From positions 1 to 16,918 of the forward strand of contig CALYQE010000032.1 in assembly GCA_945281075.1 (NCBI GenBank): DNA of 16,918 nt, in the 5' to 3' direction. The notes below the pieces were generated by a model. The model searched no databases. It had not been told where the DNA came from and worked only from the letters and a program-made list of their open reading frames with translations. Position 1 is the first letter of the stretch; every line of letters begins with the position of its first letter. The stretch is from an uncultured Lactobacillus sp. GTDB lineage: Bacteria > Bacillota > Bacilli > Lactobacillales > Lactobacillaceae. The position numbers and the translations under genes are program-made. Positions 6,275 through 13,173 of the stretch are shown here, piece by piece.

Positions 6275-6302
6275 TTGATAAATTAAGCTAAGTAGCTAAA
6301 AT
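6275..6302 (+). promoter_or_regulatory. Promoter of the third NlpC/P60 gene, within a wide dyad
   Basis: TTGATA (6275-6280), a 16-base spacer and TAAAAT (6297-6302). The -10 box overlaps the left arm of a perfect 10-bp inverted repeat, AGTAGCTAAA (6291-6300) and TTTAGCTACT (6330-6339). The right arm ends just before the ribosome binding site AAGGAG. Confidence 0.5.
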
Positions 6303-6357
6303 AAAGTGGAGTACTATTTTATGACCGCATTTAGCTACTAGAAGGAGAACTAATTTG

Positions 6358-7263
6358 ATGAAGCGTAATTTTTTTAAAATGGGCATTGCAGCGGCAATGA
6401 CACTGACCGGAGCTGCTGTAATTGCTCCACTAAAGGCAGTGGACGCAGCCACATTAAAAACGCCTCTTAAACGCATCCAAATTAATTATTTACCAGGCAA
6501 AAAAGTTAAGATTTGGAGTAATTATCAAAAGGGTCAACTGATCAATTTTGAAGCTAAGAACAAAAGCAAGTGGAACGTAGCTGAAACTGCGGTAGACAAA
6601 AAGGGCAAGCTCTGGTACAAAATTGGTGACAATGAATGGATCGAAGCGCGATATACGATTGACTTAGACGGTGAAGCAACTGATCAGGATGACGAGCAAG
6701 TTGTTAAACCGCCGAAGTTCCAAATCAAACCGGCTAAGACTCAAACCATTAAGAAAAAGACCAAGAAGGCCGAAAAGCAAATAGCGCAAGCTGCTTCGCA
6801 GGCAGTTAGTGCGGTCAATAAGAACAAAGACAGTAAGCCGCAGCCTGCTAAATTACCTAATGTGACAGTACCGATACCTGCTCCAACTGGAGCTGCTGCT
6901 CAACGGGCACAGTCCGTCGTTAAGCTTGCAAAGGCTCAAGTTGGAAAAGGCTATGCCTGGGGTGGCAATGGCCCGGATAACTATGATTGTTCCGGCTTGG
7001 TCCAATCGATTTATAACAAAGTTGGTGGCGTTCAAATGCCCCGCGTGACAACCGACCAGGTAAAGGTGGGGACAACCGTGGCAATGAGTCAATTGCAGCC
7101 CGGTGATTTGCTTTATTGGGGTTCGGTTGATGCACCGTATCATATTGGTATTTATATCGGCAATAACCAATACGTTCATGCGTCAACTCCTGACAAGGGC
7201 GTAGTTATGCAAAACATCAGCTCCTACTTTTACCCATGTATTGCTAAACGGGTTATTCAATAG
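6358..7263 (+). CDS. Secreted NlpC/P60 hydrolase with SH3-like domain and long basic linker
   Basis: The 301-residue product has a signal peptide (residues 1-31, cleavage near VDAA) and an SH3-like domain (about 39-101) homologous to that of the preceding gene. An 80-residue Lys/Gln/Ala/Pro-rich linker (about 102-182) precedes the NlpC/P60 domain (about 183-301). Cys211 (YDCSG), His262 (PYHIG) and His274 (YVHAS) form the triad. The linker, absent from its paralogues, is strongly basic at 133-140 and could reach through or bind the anionic wall. The start is ATG 6358, nine bases after AGGAGA; the TTG just before it is less well placed. The gene is alone, with a promoter inside a wide dyad and a shared terminator with hflX downstream. 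Confidence 0.92.
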   Translation: MKRNFFKMGIAAAMTLTGAAVIAPLKAVDAATLKTPLKRIQINYLPGKKVKIWSNYQKGQLINFEAKNKSKWNVAETAVDKKGKLWYKIGDNEWIEARYTIDLDGEATDQDDEQVVKPPKFQIKPAKTQTIKKKTKKAEKQIAQAASQAVSAVNKNKDSKPQPAKLPNVTVPIPAPTGAAAQRAQSVVKLAKAQVGKGYAWGGNGPDNYDCSGLVQSIYNKVGGVQMPRVTTDQVKVGTTVAMSQLQPGDLLYWGSVDAPYHIGIYIGNNQYVHASTPDKGVVMQNISSYFYPCIAKRVIQ

Positions 7264-7291
7264 TAATTGTCCCTATTTTTTAAAGAAAATT

Positions 7292-7324
7292 AAAAAAGAT
7301 CCCAACTAATCTGGGATCTTTTTT
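7292..7324. terminator. Bidirectional terminator between NlpC/P60 and hflX
   Basis: A perfect 13-bp stem (7292-7304 with 7312-7324) with a seven-base loop has A6 and T6 ends, and serves both converging genes. Confidence 0.9.
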
Positions 7325-7335
7325 GGTGCTGATTT

Positions 7336-8601
7336 TTATACTAAGTAATCCTGAAACTGCATTTGCTTTTCAGGTGCCAGTCTGGCAGTGATATGAACAC
7401 CATCAGATTGGTAATCTTCTTTAATAATTTGAGCACTGTCATGCAGCTTGGCTAGTTCCTTGCCAGCAGACAATGGCAATAACATTTTTATTTCTTGATA
7501 GCTAGCAAAAACTTGCTTGGTAATCAAATCTGCCAACATTTTGATTGATTTAGGATCAACTGCTGAATATAAAATGTTGCTGCCTTCAAATTGAGGATAA
7601 TTGCGCTGTGCCTTGTCGGCTTTGTTGTATGCCGTTACCATTGGCGTGTTTTTGATGCCAATTTCCGCCAGAACATTTTGGGTTGTCCGGATCATTTGCA
7701 TCATGTTGGGGTCTGAAGAGTCGACGACATTGATCAACAGATCGGCGTCTTTGACTTCTTGCAGAGTTGCTTTAAAAGACTCAATTAAATTGTGCGGCAA
7801 TTTTGAAATGAAGCCGACGGTGTCTGATAAAATGAAACCAAAATTATTATCGAGTTCAATGCGCCGAACGCTCGTATCCAGTGTTGCAAAAAGCATGTCC
7901 CTGACAAGCACGTCTTTGCTAGCATCGTCCGCGCTAAATTCTTTCAGTAGTCCATTCATCGTTGTTGACTTGCCGGCATTAGTGTAACCAACAAGAGCAA
8001 CCTTGGGAATGTGATTTTGGTTGCGCCGTTTGGCTTTGATCTCTTCTTGACCAGCAATCGTCTTTAGCTCTTTTTTGATTAAAGAGATTTGCTTTCCGAT
8101 TGTGCGCCGGTTTAACTCCAATTTTGATTCACCGGCACCACGGTTGGTGAAGCCTCCGCCACGCTGCTGGTCAAGTTCGTTTTCTGAAGGATGCAGGCGC
8201 GGCAGTTCATATTCTAAGCGAGCAAGCTGCACTTGCAATTTAGCTTGTTTAGTTCGTGCTCGACTTGAAAAAATTTCTAGAATTAGTTCAGTTCGATCAA
8301 TTACGCGTAGCTTGGTCATTTTTTCTAGATTACGGATTTGGACGGGCGTCAATTCATCATTCAAAATCAAGACTTTAGCGCCCAGTCCGTGAGCCATGTC
8401 CTTAATTTCATTAATTTTGCCAAGTCCTAAATATGTGCCTGCAATAGTGTGCTCCAAATTTTGCCTAGACTGGCCGACCACTTCCATGTTGGCAGCCGCC
8501 GTCAGGTTGGCTAGTTCGCTCATGTAGTAGTCAAAGTTCGGGTCGCTTAGGTTAGCGCCGGCAAGATATGCTTTGATTTTTTGTGGGGTATTATCGATCA
8601 T
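7336..8601 (-). CDS. hflX: Ribosome-splitting GTPase HflX
   Basis: A 421-residue protein of normal HflX length. The N-terminal domain has the GLGKINEI signature near residues 59-66. A coiled region with RGAGESKLELNRR (154-166) is the HflX-specific G-GE-LE-RR motif. The G domain has P-loop GYTNAGKS (205-212), TLDT (240-243), DTVGF (260-264) and NKAD (326-329). HflX binds stalled or drug-bound 70S ribosomes and splits them, using GTP. The ATG at 8599-8601 follows AGAGGA by three or four bases, which is rather close. A 15-codon leader ORF with a better ribosome binding site ends 21 bases upstream, suggesting translation-dependent control. No neighbour shares its operon. Confidence 0.95.
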   Translation of the reverse strand: MIDNTPQKIKAYLAGANLSDPNFDYYMSELANLTAAANMEVVGQSRQNLEHTIAGTYLGLGKINEIKDMAHGLGAKVLILNDELTPVQIRNLEKMTKLRVIDRTELILEIFSSRARTKQAKLQVQLARLEYELPRLHPSENELDQQRGGGFTNRGAGESKLELNRRTIGKQISLIKKELKTIAGQEEIKAKRRNQNHIPKVALVGYTNAGKSTTMNGLLKEFSADDASKDVLVRDMLFATLDTSVRRIELDNNFGFILSDTVGFISKLPHNLIESFKATLQEVKDADLLINVVDSSDPNMMQMIRTTQNVLAEIGIKNTPMVTAYNKADKAQRNYPQFEGSNILYSAVDPKSIKMLADLITKQVFASYQEIKMLLPLSAGKELAKLHDSAQIIKEDYQSDGVHITARLAPEKQMQFQDYLV

Positions 8602-8622
8602 TTGGTCCTCTTTTTGATGTAT

Positions 8623-8670
8623 TTATAAATAATTTTTTAACTTTACTAGTCCACTTTTAATTACCAACAT
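8623..8670 (-). CDS. Putative hflX leader peptide (15 codons)
   Basis: ATG at 8668-8670 lies exactly eight bases after AAAGGAGA (minus strand, 8679-8686), the strongest binding site near hflX. It encodes MLVIKSGLVKLKNYL and stops at 8623-8625, 21 bases before hflX. Established knowledge: in Listeria the hflX homologue hflXr is reported to be induced by ribosome-targeting drugs through a short upstream ORF and attenuation. A like role here is inferred. I could not find a convincing terminator between leader and hflX, so any control might act on translation of hflX. Confidence 0.55.
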   Translation of the reverse strand: MLVIKSGLVKLKNYL

Positions 8671-8779
8671 GATCAAAATCTCCTTTACATAATTAAACTT
8701 AGCTTAATTGTAATACAACACTGGCAAAAAAAGCCATTAAAACAAGAAATTAACCAAACTGAAAAAGCTTTTAAAAATG

Positions 8780-8823
8780 TTACTGAATTTACAGTAAAAA
8801 AATTCAATTACGCAAAATCGTAA
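8780..8823. promoter_or_regulatory. Two tandem operator-like dyads
   Basis: TTACTG-N6-CAGTAA (8780-8797) and TTACG-N6-CGTAA (8808-8823) are both perfect, share the TTAC..GTAA pattern with a six-base centre, and have centres 27 bp apart. They look like binding sites for a dimeric repressor; no regulator gene is in the window. Confidence 0.4.
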
Positions 8824-8841
8824 GGTAAGAAGGGTATTTTA

Positions 8842-8922
8842 GTGCTACAATATTCTTCAATGTTGCTTAGATTCTCATCTAAGTTGGGTTTGTCTCGTGG
8901 TAAATGGTTTCCAGATCGTTAA
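8842..8922 (+). CDS. Possible 26-codon small ORF
   Basis: GTG at 8842 lies seven bases after AGAAGGG, and the frame runs 26 codons to TAA; an internal ATG is at 8860. The C-terminal part is basic with aromatic residues (SRGKWFPDR). The same bases hold an extended -10 element TGCTACAAT (8843-8851) and a perfect hairpin CTTAGAT-TCTC-ATCTAAG (8866-8883), so the segment may instead be the 5' end of an RNA. It could be a leader peptide for the MFS gene, a small independent peptide, or chance. Confidence 0.3.
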   Translation: MLQYSSMLLRFSSKLGLSRGKWFPDR

Positions 8923-9038
8923 TCCAGCTTGGTAAGTATTTTTCTGGCTGATAATGCTAAAATTTCTTACTGCCGTAAAGATTTATGCTAGCTATGGGCA
9001 AGAAGATGGTCGTACGAAAAATAAAAAGTATTTTTCAC

Positions 9039-9066
9039 TTAACACCAAATAAAAAGAGTGTATAAT
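9039..9066 (+). promoter_or_regulatory. Promoter of the MFS transporter gene
   Basis: TTAACA (9039-9044), a 16-base spacer and a perfect TATAAT (9061-9066), about 52 bases before the ATG. Confidence 0.65.
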
Positions 9067-9118
9067 TAATTTTGTTGAGGTACCTAATTAAATTTGAGAT
9101 TTGAGAGGATTGGTAAGA

Positions 9119-10558
9119 ATGACACAAGCTTTGAGTTACCAAACTAACCAAAAAGTACAAAAAAATCGTTGGTGGATATTGGTCGCTGTAGGCTTATTTA
9201 CCTTTATGTCTACTTTGGATGGGACTATTGTTAATATTGCATTGCCAGTAATTAGCAGTGATTTGCACATTCCAATGAGTCAGTCAGAATGGGTTGTTTC
9301 ATTATATTTAATTGTTGTCTGCAGTTTTATTTTATTTTTTGGTAAACTTAGTGATTTGCATGGGAAAATCAAAATTTTTCGCTTAGGCGCAATTTTCTTT
9401 ATTGCTGGTTCACTTTTGTCTGGCATCAAAATTAATTTGGTATTTTTGTTGGCTGCAAGAGCACTTCAAGCGTTTGGAGCTGCAATGACAATGGCAACTA
9501 ATAACGGGATTATCACGGAAATTTTTCCAGCGACTGAAAGAGGAAAGGCACTTGGCACCATCGGTTCGTTCGTAGCGCTGGGCTCGATTGCTGGTCCCGG
9601 TCTTGGCGGATTAATCCTTAGCCATTTATCGTGGTCATACATTTTTTGGTTAAATGTACCAGTGGGCATTGTTGCAGCAATTATCGGTGCGATCTATTTG
9701 CCTAAGGACATTACCTTTACCGACCAGTCCCTTGATAAGCTTGGCTCATTTAGCTTTGCCTTGGGCATGATCACGTTATTTGGCGGCATCTTTTTGGGGC
9801 AACAACTTGGCTTTACTTCAGTGCCAGTCTTAATCATGCTGATCGTTGGGGTAGCGAGCTTTGTCTGGTTTGTTAAAGTTGAAAACCAAACAACTAATCC
9901 TCTGCTGCAGTTTAAGCTCTTTAAAAACCCTGACTTTTCTGTCAGTTTGCTGTGTGCATTACTAATTTTTATTACCAATTTCTTTTTCAATGTTGTTACA
10001 CCTTTTTATCTGGAAAATGCACTTCATCTGGCACCAAGTCAGGCCGGTATTATCTTGATGATCTTGCCGGTCGTGCAGCTGTTTGCTGCTCCAGTTGCGG
10101 GGACGCTTTCTGATAAAATTGGCCCCAAGCTGATTACTTTTATTGGCTTAGTATTGCTGCTCGTTAGTCAGATTGGTTACAGTCTATGCAATTTGTACTC
10201 GTCCATTTGGCTATTTATCGTAAGTATTGCGATCATGGGGCTCGGTAGTGGTATCTTCAGTTCACCAAATAATTCGCTGGTAATGAGTTCAGTTGAGCAA
10301 AAAGACTTAGGTGTGGCGGGCAGCATTAACTCACTTTCACGTAACCTCGGGATGGTAATTGGTATTTCAACAGCAACGACTATTTTGTTTGCGGCCATGA
10401 GCCATGCTAAGGGTGCGCGGGTAACAGCTTACTTGCCTAAACAGCCCGAAATTTTTATCTACGGGATGCACGTTGTTTTCATTATTTCGCTAATCATTTG
10501 TCTGATTACGGTAATTTTGAGCGGCTGGCGCTTATTTAAAAAAACTAAAAAATATTGA
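9119..10558 (+). CDS. DHA2-family (14-TM) drug efflux MFS transporter
   Basis: The 479-residue product has 14 hydrophobic segments, the size and plan of the EmrB/QacA (DHA2) drug:proton antiporters. Visible motifs are STLDGTIVNIALP (31-43; the DHA2 LD-TIVNVALP signature in TM1), the loop motif A GKLSDLHGKIKIF (75-87), and the antiporter motif C GSIAGPGLGG (about 155-164). A second motif-A-like loop, GTLSDKIGPK, lies in the C-terminal half. The substrate cannot be told from sequence. The ATG at 9119 follows AGAGG by ten bases; an upstream TTG at 9101 overlaps the binding site and is rejected. The gene is monocistronic with its own promoter and terminator. Paired dyads at 8780-8823 may control it. 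Confidence 0.9.
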   Translation: MTQALSYQTNQKVQKNRWWILVAVGLFTFMSTLDGTIVNIALPVISSDLHIPMSQSEWVVSLYLIVVCSFILFFGKLSDLHGKIKIFRLGAIFFIAGSLLSGIKINLVFLLAARALQAFGAAMTMATNNGIITEIFPATERGKALGTIGSFVALGSIAGPGLGGLILSHLSWSYIFWLNVPVGIVAAIIGAIYLPKDITFTDQSLDKLGSFSFALGMITLFGGIFLGQQLGFTSVPVLIMLIVGVASFVWFVKVENQTTNPLLQFKLFKNPDFSVSLLCALLIFITNFFFNVVTPFYLENALHLAPSQAGIILMILPVVQLFAAPVAGTLSDKIGPKLITFIGLVLLLVSQIGYSLCNLYSSIWLFIVSIAIMGLGSGIFSSPNNSLVMSSVEQKDLGVAGSINSLSRNLGMVIGISTATTILFAAMSHAKGARVTAYLPKQPEIFIYGMHVVFIISLIICLITVILSGWRLFKKTKKY

Positions 10559-10562
10559 GACA

Positions 10563-10595
10563 AAAAAAGCTGTTTCACCGAGAAACAGCTTTTTT
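10563..10595 (+). terminator. Terminator after the MFS gene
   Basis: A perfect 14-bp stem, AAAAAAGCTGTTTC with GAAACAGCTTTTTT, closes a five-base loop. Confidence 0.9.
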
Positions 10596-10759
10596 ATTCT
10601 GCATATGTTTAAATGCGGTTGAATTTTAATCCAACACTTTGAGCAGTAAAGAAAAAATAATAATTTTTTTATAATAATTAGTTTACTGTACATATTTGGG
10701 GTTAAGATGGTAATAAAGGGTTCAAATAGGTTGTTGTTGAAATTAAGGAGGTTAGGTAA

Positions 10760-11047
10760 ATGGGGCATAGAATTGTAACTTATCCAGCTATTTTTAAGCC
10801 ACTAGAAGGCGATCTCTATGTAATCAAATTTCCTGATGTTAAAGGTGGGATCACCGAGGGCGAAGGCTTGCGTGAGGCAATGAAAATGGCGGCAGACACA
10901 TTGGCTAGCAGGTTATATAATAAGGCAGAATTGCCGAAGAGTAGTAAAGAAAGTGAAATTAAGCTGCCTGATGATGGTTCATTTATTGCGCCCGTCTCTG
11001 CTGATTTAACCGAAGCGTCGCGTGATCGAATTAACTATAAAATTTAA
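10760..11047 (+). CDS. HicB-like antitoxin family protein, orphan
   Basis: The 95-residue product begins at ATG 10760, eight bases after AAGGAGG. Residues 6-60 (YPAIFKP, VIKFPDVKGGITEGEGLREAMKMAADTL) follow the HicB partial RNase-H-like fold, in which the F-D-PG-T-G-t--EA pattern is typical. In HicAB pairs HicB neutralises the small mRNA-cleaving toxin HicA. Here no hicA lies on either side and no DNA-binding HTH or ribbon domain is evident in the 35-residue C-terminal part, so it is a solitary HicB-type protein of unknown role. It has its own terminator. Promoter elements upstream include a TATAAT at 10670-10675, but the -35 is unclear. Confidence 0.75.
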   Translation: MGHRIVTYPAIFKPLEGDLYVIKFPDVKGGITEGEGLREAMKMAADTLASRLYNKAELPKSSKESEIKLPDDGSFIAPVSADLTEASRDRINYKI

Positions 11048-11050
11048 AGC

Positions 11051-11085
11051 AAAAAAGCACCCCAGTTGCCTGAGGTGCTCTTTTT
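11051..11085 (+). terminator. Terminator after the HicB-like gene
   Basis: AGCACC (11056-11061) pairs with GGTGCT (11074-11079), with an inner CAG/CTG extension around TTGC and T5 close behind. Confidence 0.85.
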
Positions 11086-11391
11086 ATTAACTTGTTCCAA
11101 AAACTAATTATAATTCTCGGGAACAACCATATTATAGTATATCAGAGCAATTTTTGCTAATTTCTTAGGTCATTTTTTCAAAAATAGGGGTCTGAAATCG
11201 TTGCAAAATTGACATTTTGTTTTGGTTTTTCGTTTTCTACCATTATTATTAAAGAAATTGATAATTTATTTTGGCACACTAAGTTTATGAATGCGGCGTA
11301 TTTTCGGGCTTGAAGCAGAATTTTTGAGCTTGAATTGACATTACCCCCTTTTACGTGCTATTTTTATGTGGGAGAAAGTTTGGAGTAGGCT
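11086..11391. other. AT-rich intergenic region
   Basis: It contains the inverted repeat TTGTTCC (11092-11098) and GGAACAA (11120-11126) enclosing an AT-rich centre, and two TTGACA elements (11209-11214 and 11335-11340); only the second has a usable -10. Otherwise I see no gene or RNA. Confidence 0.45.
11335..11364 (+). promoter_or_regulatory. Promoter of the mutarotase-like gene
   Basis: A perfect TTGACA (11335-11340), an 18-base spacer and TATTTT (11359-11364), about 27 bases before the ATG. Confidence 0.5.
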
Positions 11392-11958
11392 ATGCAAACA
11401 ATTGAAAGTTCGGTTTTGCGTGTAGACGTTGATGAAAAGGATGCGAAGTTAGTTAATTTTGTATCACAAAATGATCAGATTGATTATTTTAAAGACCAAG
11501 GTACGCAGACAAAGTTGGGAATTGCTTTTATTGACGGCGAACAAGGCGATAATTGGGCAGAGTTATTACCTTGGACCGTTGTCGATAAAGGAGATGCACG
11601 GGTCAGTTTGGCCTTAATTGATGATAGCAACAGCTATAAGCGGTTCCCTTATCATTTTGAGGCGATCTTGTCCTATCTTCTTGAAGGCAATCGAATTGAT
11701 ATTAAGTATTATTTGAAGAATAATTCACACAAGGAAATGCCATTTTCGTTGATTTTTAGTTTACCGATCATTGCTGGTTGGTCTGAAAACGAAAATGTGA
11801 ATGAAATTGCATTAAGTAATGGTGATGTTCAAATCGAGTTTGTTTCTTCCAACTTTGATTTGGCAATTAAAGACAAACAGGTTGTTGCCTTGGCTGATCA
11901 GGATAAGCTTGCAGGCGACAGCGATGTTGAATTTACTTTAACTCTAACATTAAGCTAG
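11392..11958 (+). CDS. Short galactose-mutarotase-like protein
   Basis: The 188-residue product has no signal peptide or membrane helix. Its pattern of beta strands resembles the aldose 1-epimerase (mutarotase) fold: an N-terminal VLRVDVDEKDAKLVNF like the usual ...I...GAEL.S, then FPYHFEAILSYLLEGNRIDIKYYLKNNSHKEMPFSLIFSLP, here seen at residues 85-126, matching the family's YPF-FEL-V-Y-L-GN-L-V-Y-V-N-S---MPFS-GFHP block. It is about 100 residues shorter than true epimerases and lacks the HGF segment and the final HP catalytic site, so it is more likely a sugar-binding or structural relative than an active enzyme. The ATG follows GGAG by about six bases. Single gene with promoter and terminator. 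Confidence 0.6.
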   Translation: MQTIESSVLRVDVDEKDAKLVNFVSQNDQIDYFKDQGTQTKLGIAFIDGEQGDNWAELLPWTVVDKGDARVSLALIDDSNSYKRFPYHFEAILSYLLEGNRIDIKYYLKNNSHKEMPFSLIFSLPIIAGWSENENVNEIALSNGDVQIEFVSSNFDLAIKDKQVVALADQDKLAGDSDVEFTLTLTLS

Positions 11959-11988
11959 ATAATTAAGATTTTTAATAAGATACACTAG

Positions 11989-12015
11989 ACAAACCGACAA
12001 TGGTTTGTTTTTTTT
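11989..12015 (+). terminator. Terminator after the mutarotase-like gene
   Basis: ACAAACC (11989-11995) pairs with GGTTTGT (12002-12008), with T7 after it. It lies directly before the LCP promoter. Confidence 0.85.
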
Positions 12016-12023
12016 GCTATAAT
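12015..12023 (+). promoter_or_regulatory. Extended -10 promoter of the LCP operon
   Basis: TGCTATAAT is a full extended -10 element (TG-N-TATAAT). The -35 region is poor and falls inside the preceding terminator. Transcription would start about 30 bases before the ATG at 12061. Confidence 0.55.
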
Positions 12024-12060
12024 GTATTCATTGTATTTGAAAATTGGGTAATTAAGAAAT

Positions 12061-13173
12061 ATGGACCACAACGATAATCATCCGACTAAAAGTCGGATTG
12101 AACTGTATGAAAAAGATTACAAAAAAAGGCGACATATCGTAGAATGGCTAATCGGAATTGTTTTAACGGCGGCTGTTTGTTACTCATCTTACGTTTATTT
12201 TCGCACCAAGAATGCTGTCGATAATACTTATGATAGTAATACTCATGTTCAGATCGAAAAGGGCGAATTTGATGGTAAGAAGAAGTTTGCTGTGCTGCTG
12301 ATGGGAACTGACACTGGGGCACTTGACCGAAAGGAAAAAATTGGCAATACGGATACGATCATTGTTGCGGTTGTTAATCCAGCCAAAAAGCGTTACACAT
12401 TAATGTCAGTTCCTCGTGATACCATGGCGGAAATGGTTGGTGCAGATCAGTTTCAGATCAAAAAAATCAATGCGGCCTATCCAATCGGCGGCGCACAGAT
12501 GGCAATGGATAGCGTTTCCACGCTGATCAATGTACCGATTAAATACTATGCCTTAGTTAATATGAAGGGCATAATGCGGTTAATTCGCTACGTTGGCGGA
12601 ATTAATGTCAAACCGACTTTAAGTTTTGAATATGGCGGGTATATTTTCAAAAAGGACCAGCTGACCCATATGGGCGGCGGTGGTGCTTTAGCATATTCCC
12701 GGATGCGTTACGACGATCCGGAAGGTGATTATGGTCGCCAAAAACGGCAGCGCCAAGTTATTACCACTTTAATTAAAAAGGCCGTTTCACTGAACACGCT
12801 CACTCAATTAGATTCGGTTTTAACCTCAATCTCGGGCAATGTGAAAACTAACTTGCCATTTGATGCTTTAAGGCAAATTGCCTTCAACTACCGTGACTCA
12901 ACCAAGAACGTCAAAAATGATTATCTTCATGGTCATAATGCAACGATCGACGGTGAATCATATCAAGTTCAATCAACTAAAGAACTGCAGCGAATTTCAG
13001 ATTATTTGCGTTCAGAATTAGGGTTGAAGTTAAAGCCGATAAGCAATAATGAGACTTATCAAAACAGGCGTAACGAGCATAATGGCTTTGATTTCGCCAA
13101 TCCGGAAAATCAAGTTTATAATATTTATGAAAATAACCAGGATGGGAATGAGCAGGAAGAAGGTGACAATTAA
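12061..13173 (+). CDS. LytR-CpsA-Psr (LCP) family glycopolymer ligase
   Basis: A 370-residue membrane-anchored protein. It has a basic cytoplasmic N-terminus (1-27), one membrane helix (28-47) and an extracellular LCP domain (about 75-240). Characteristic blocks are LLMGTDTG (79-86), NTDTIIVAVVNP (96-107), SVPRDT (116-121), KINAAYPIGG (135-144), GGINV (179-183) and YSRMRYDDPEGDYGRQKRQRQ (212-232), with the Arg and Asp residues that hold the polyprenyl phosphate and Mg. LCP enzymes move teichoic acids or capsular polymers from undecaprenyl phosphate to peptidoglycan. The C-terminal 70 residues are Asn/Glu-rich and disordered. No good ribosome binding site precedes the ATG. Its TAA shares an A with the ATG of the plsY-type gene (TAATG), so the two are translationally coupled. 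Confidence 0.93.
   Translation: MDHNDNHPTKSRIELYEKDYKKRRHIVEWLIGIVLTAAVCYSSYVYFRTKNAVDNTYDSNTHVQIEKGEFDGKKKFAVLLMGTDTGALDRKEKIGNTDTIIVAVVNPAKKRYTLMSVPRDTMAEMVGADQFQIKKINAAYPIGGAQMAMDSVSTLINVPIKYYALVNMKGIMRLIRYVGGINVKPTLSFEYGGYIFKKDQLTHMGGGGALAYSRMRYDDPEGDYGRQKRQRQVITTLIKKAVSLNTLTQLDSVLTSISGNVKTNLPFDALRQIAFNYRDSTKNVKNDYLHGHNATIDGESYQVQSTKELQRISDYLRSELGLKLKPISNNETYQNRRNEHNGFDFANPENQVYNIYENNQDGNEQEEGDN

Larger units (their letters stand above)
8671..9118. other. Intergenic region between divergent hflX leader and MFS gene
   Basis: From the hflX side it holds the leader's ribosome binding site with the imperfect dyad TTACA..TTAA/TTAAT..TGTAA around it (about 8686-8714). Two tandem dyads lie at 8780-8797 and 8808-8823, and a possible small ORF and hairpin at 8842-8922. 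The MFS promoter is at 9039-9066. The part 8930-9035 shows nothing clear to me. Confidence 0.5.

Noticed and set aside
6853..7186. Two antisense frames of 88-108 codons inside the third NlpC/P60 gene
   Set aside because: They are antisense shadows of the conserved catalytic domain, with Cys/His-rich low-complexity content and no start signals.
5272..7263. NlpC/P60 trio as part of a phage lysis module
   Set aside because: Each protein has its own signal peptide, promoter and terminator, and no holin, tail or integrase gene is nearby; they look like housekeeping wall hydrolases.
7601..8392. Plus-strand frames of 105 and 128 codons opposite hflX
   Set aside because: hflX is fully supported by its motifs; the plus frames have no binding sites and an implausible composition.
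8866..8883. CTTAGAT-TCTC-ATCTAAG hairpin as a terminator for an upstream transcript
   Set aside because: It is not followed by a T-run on either strand.
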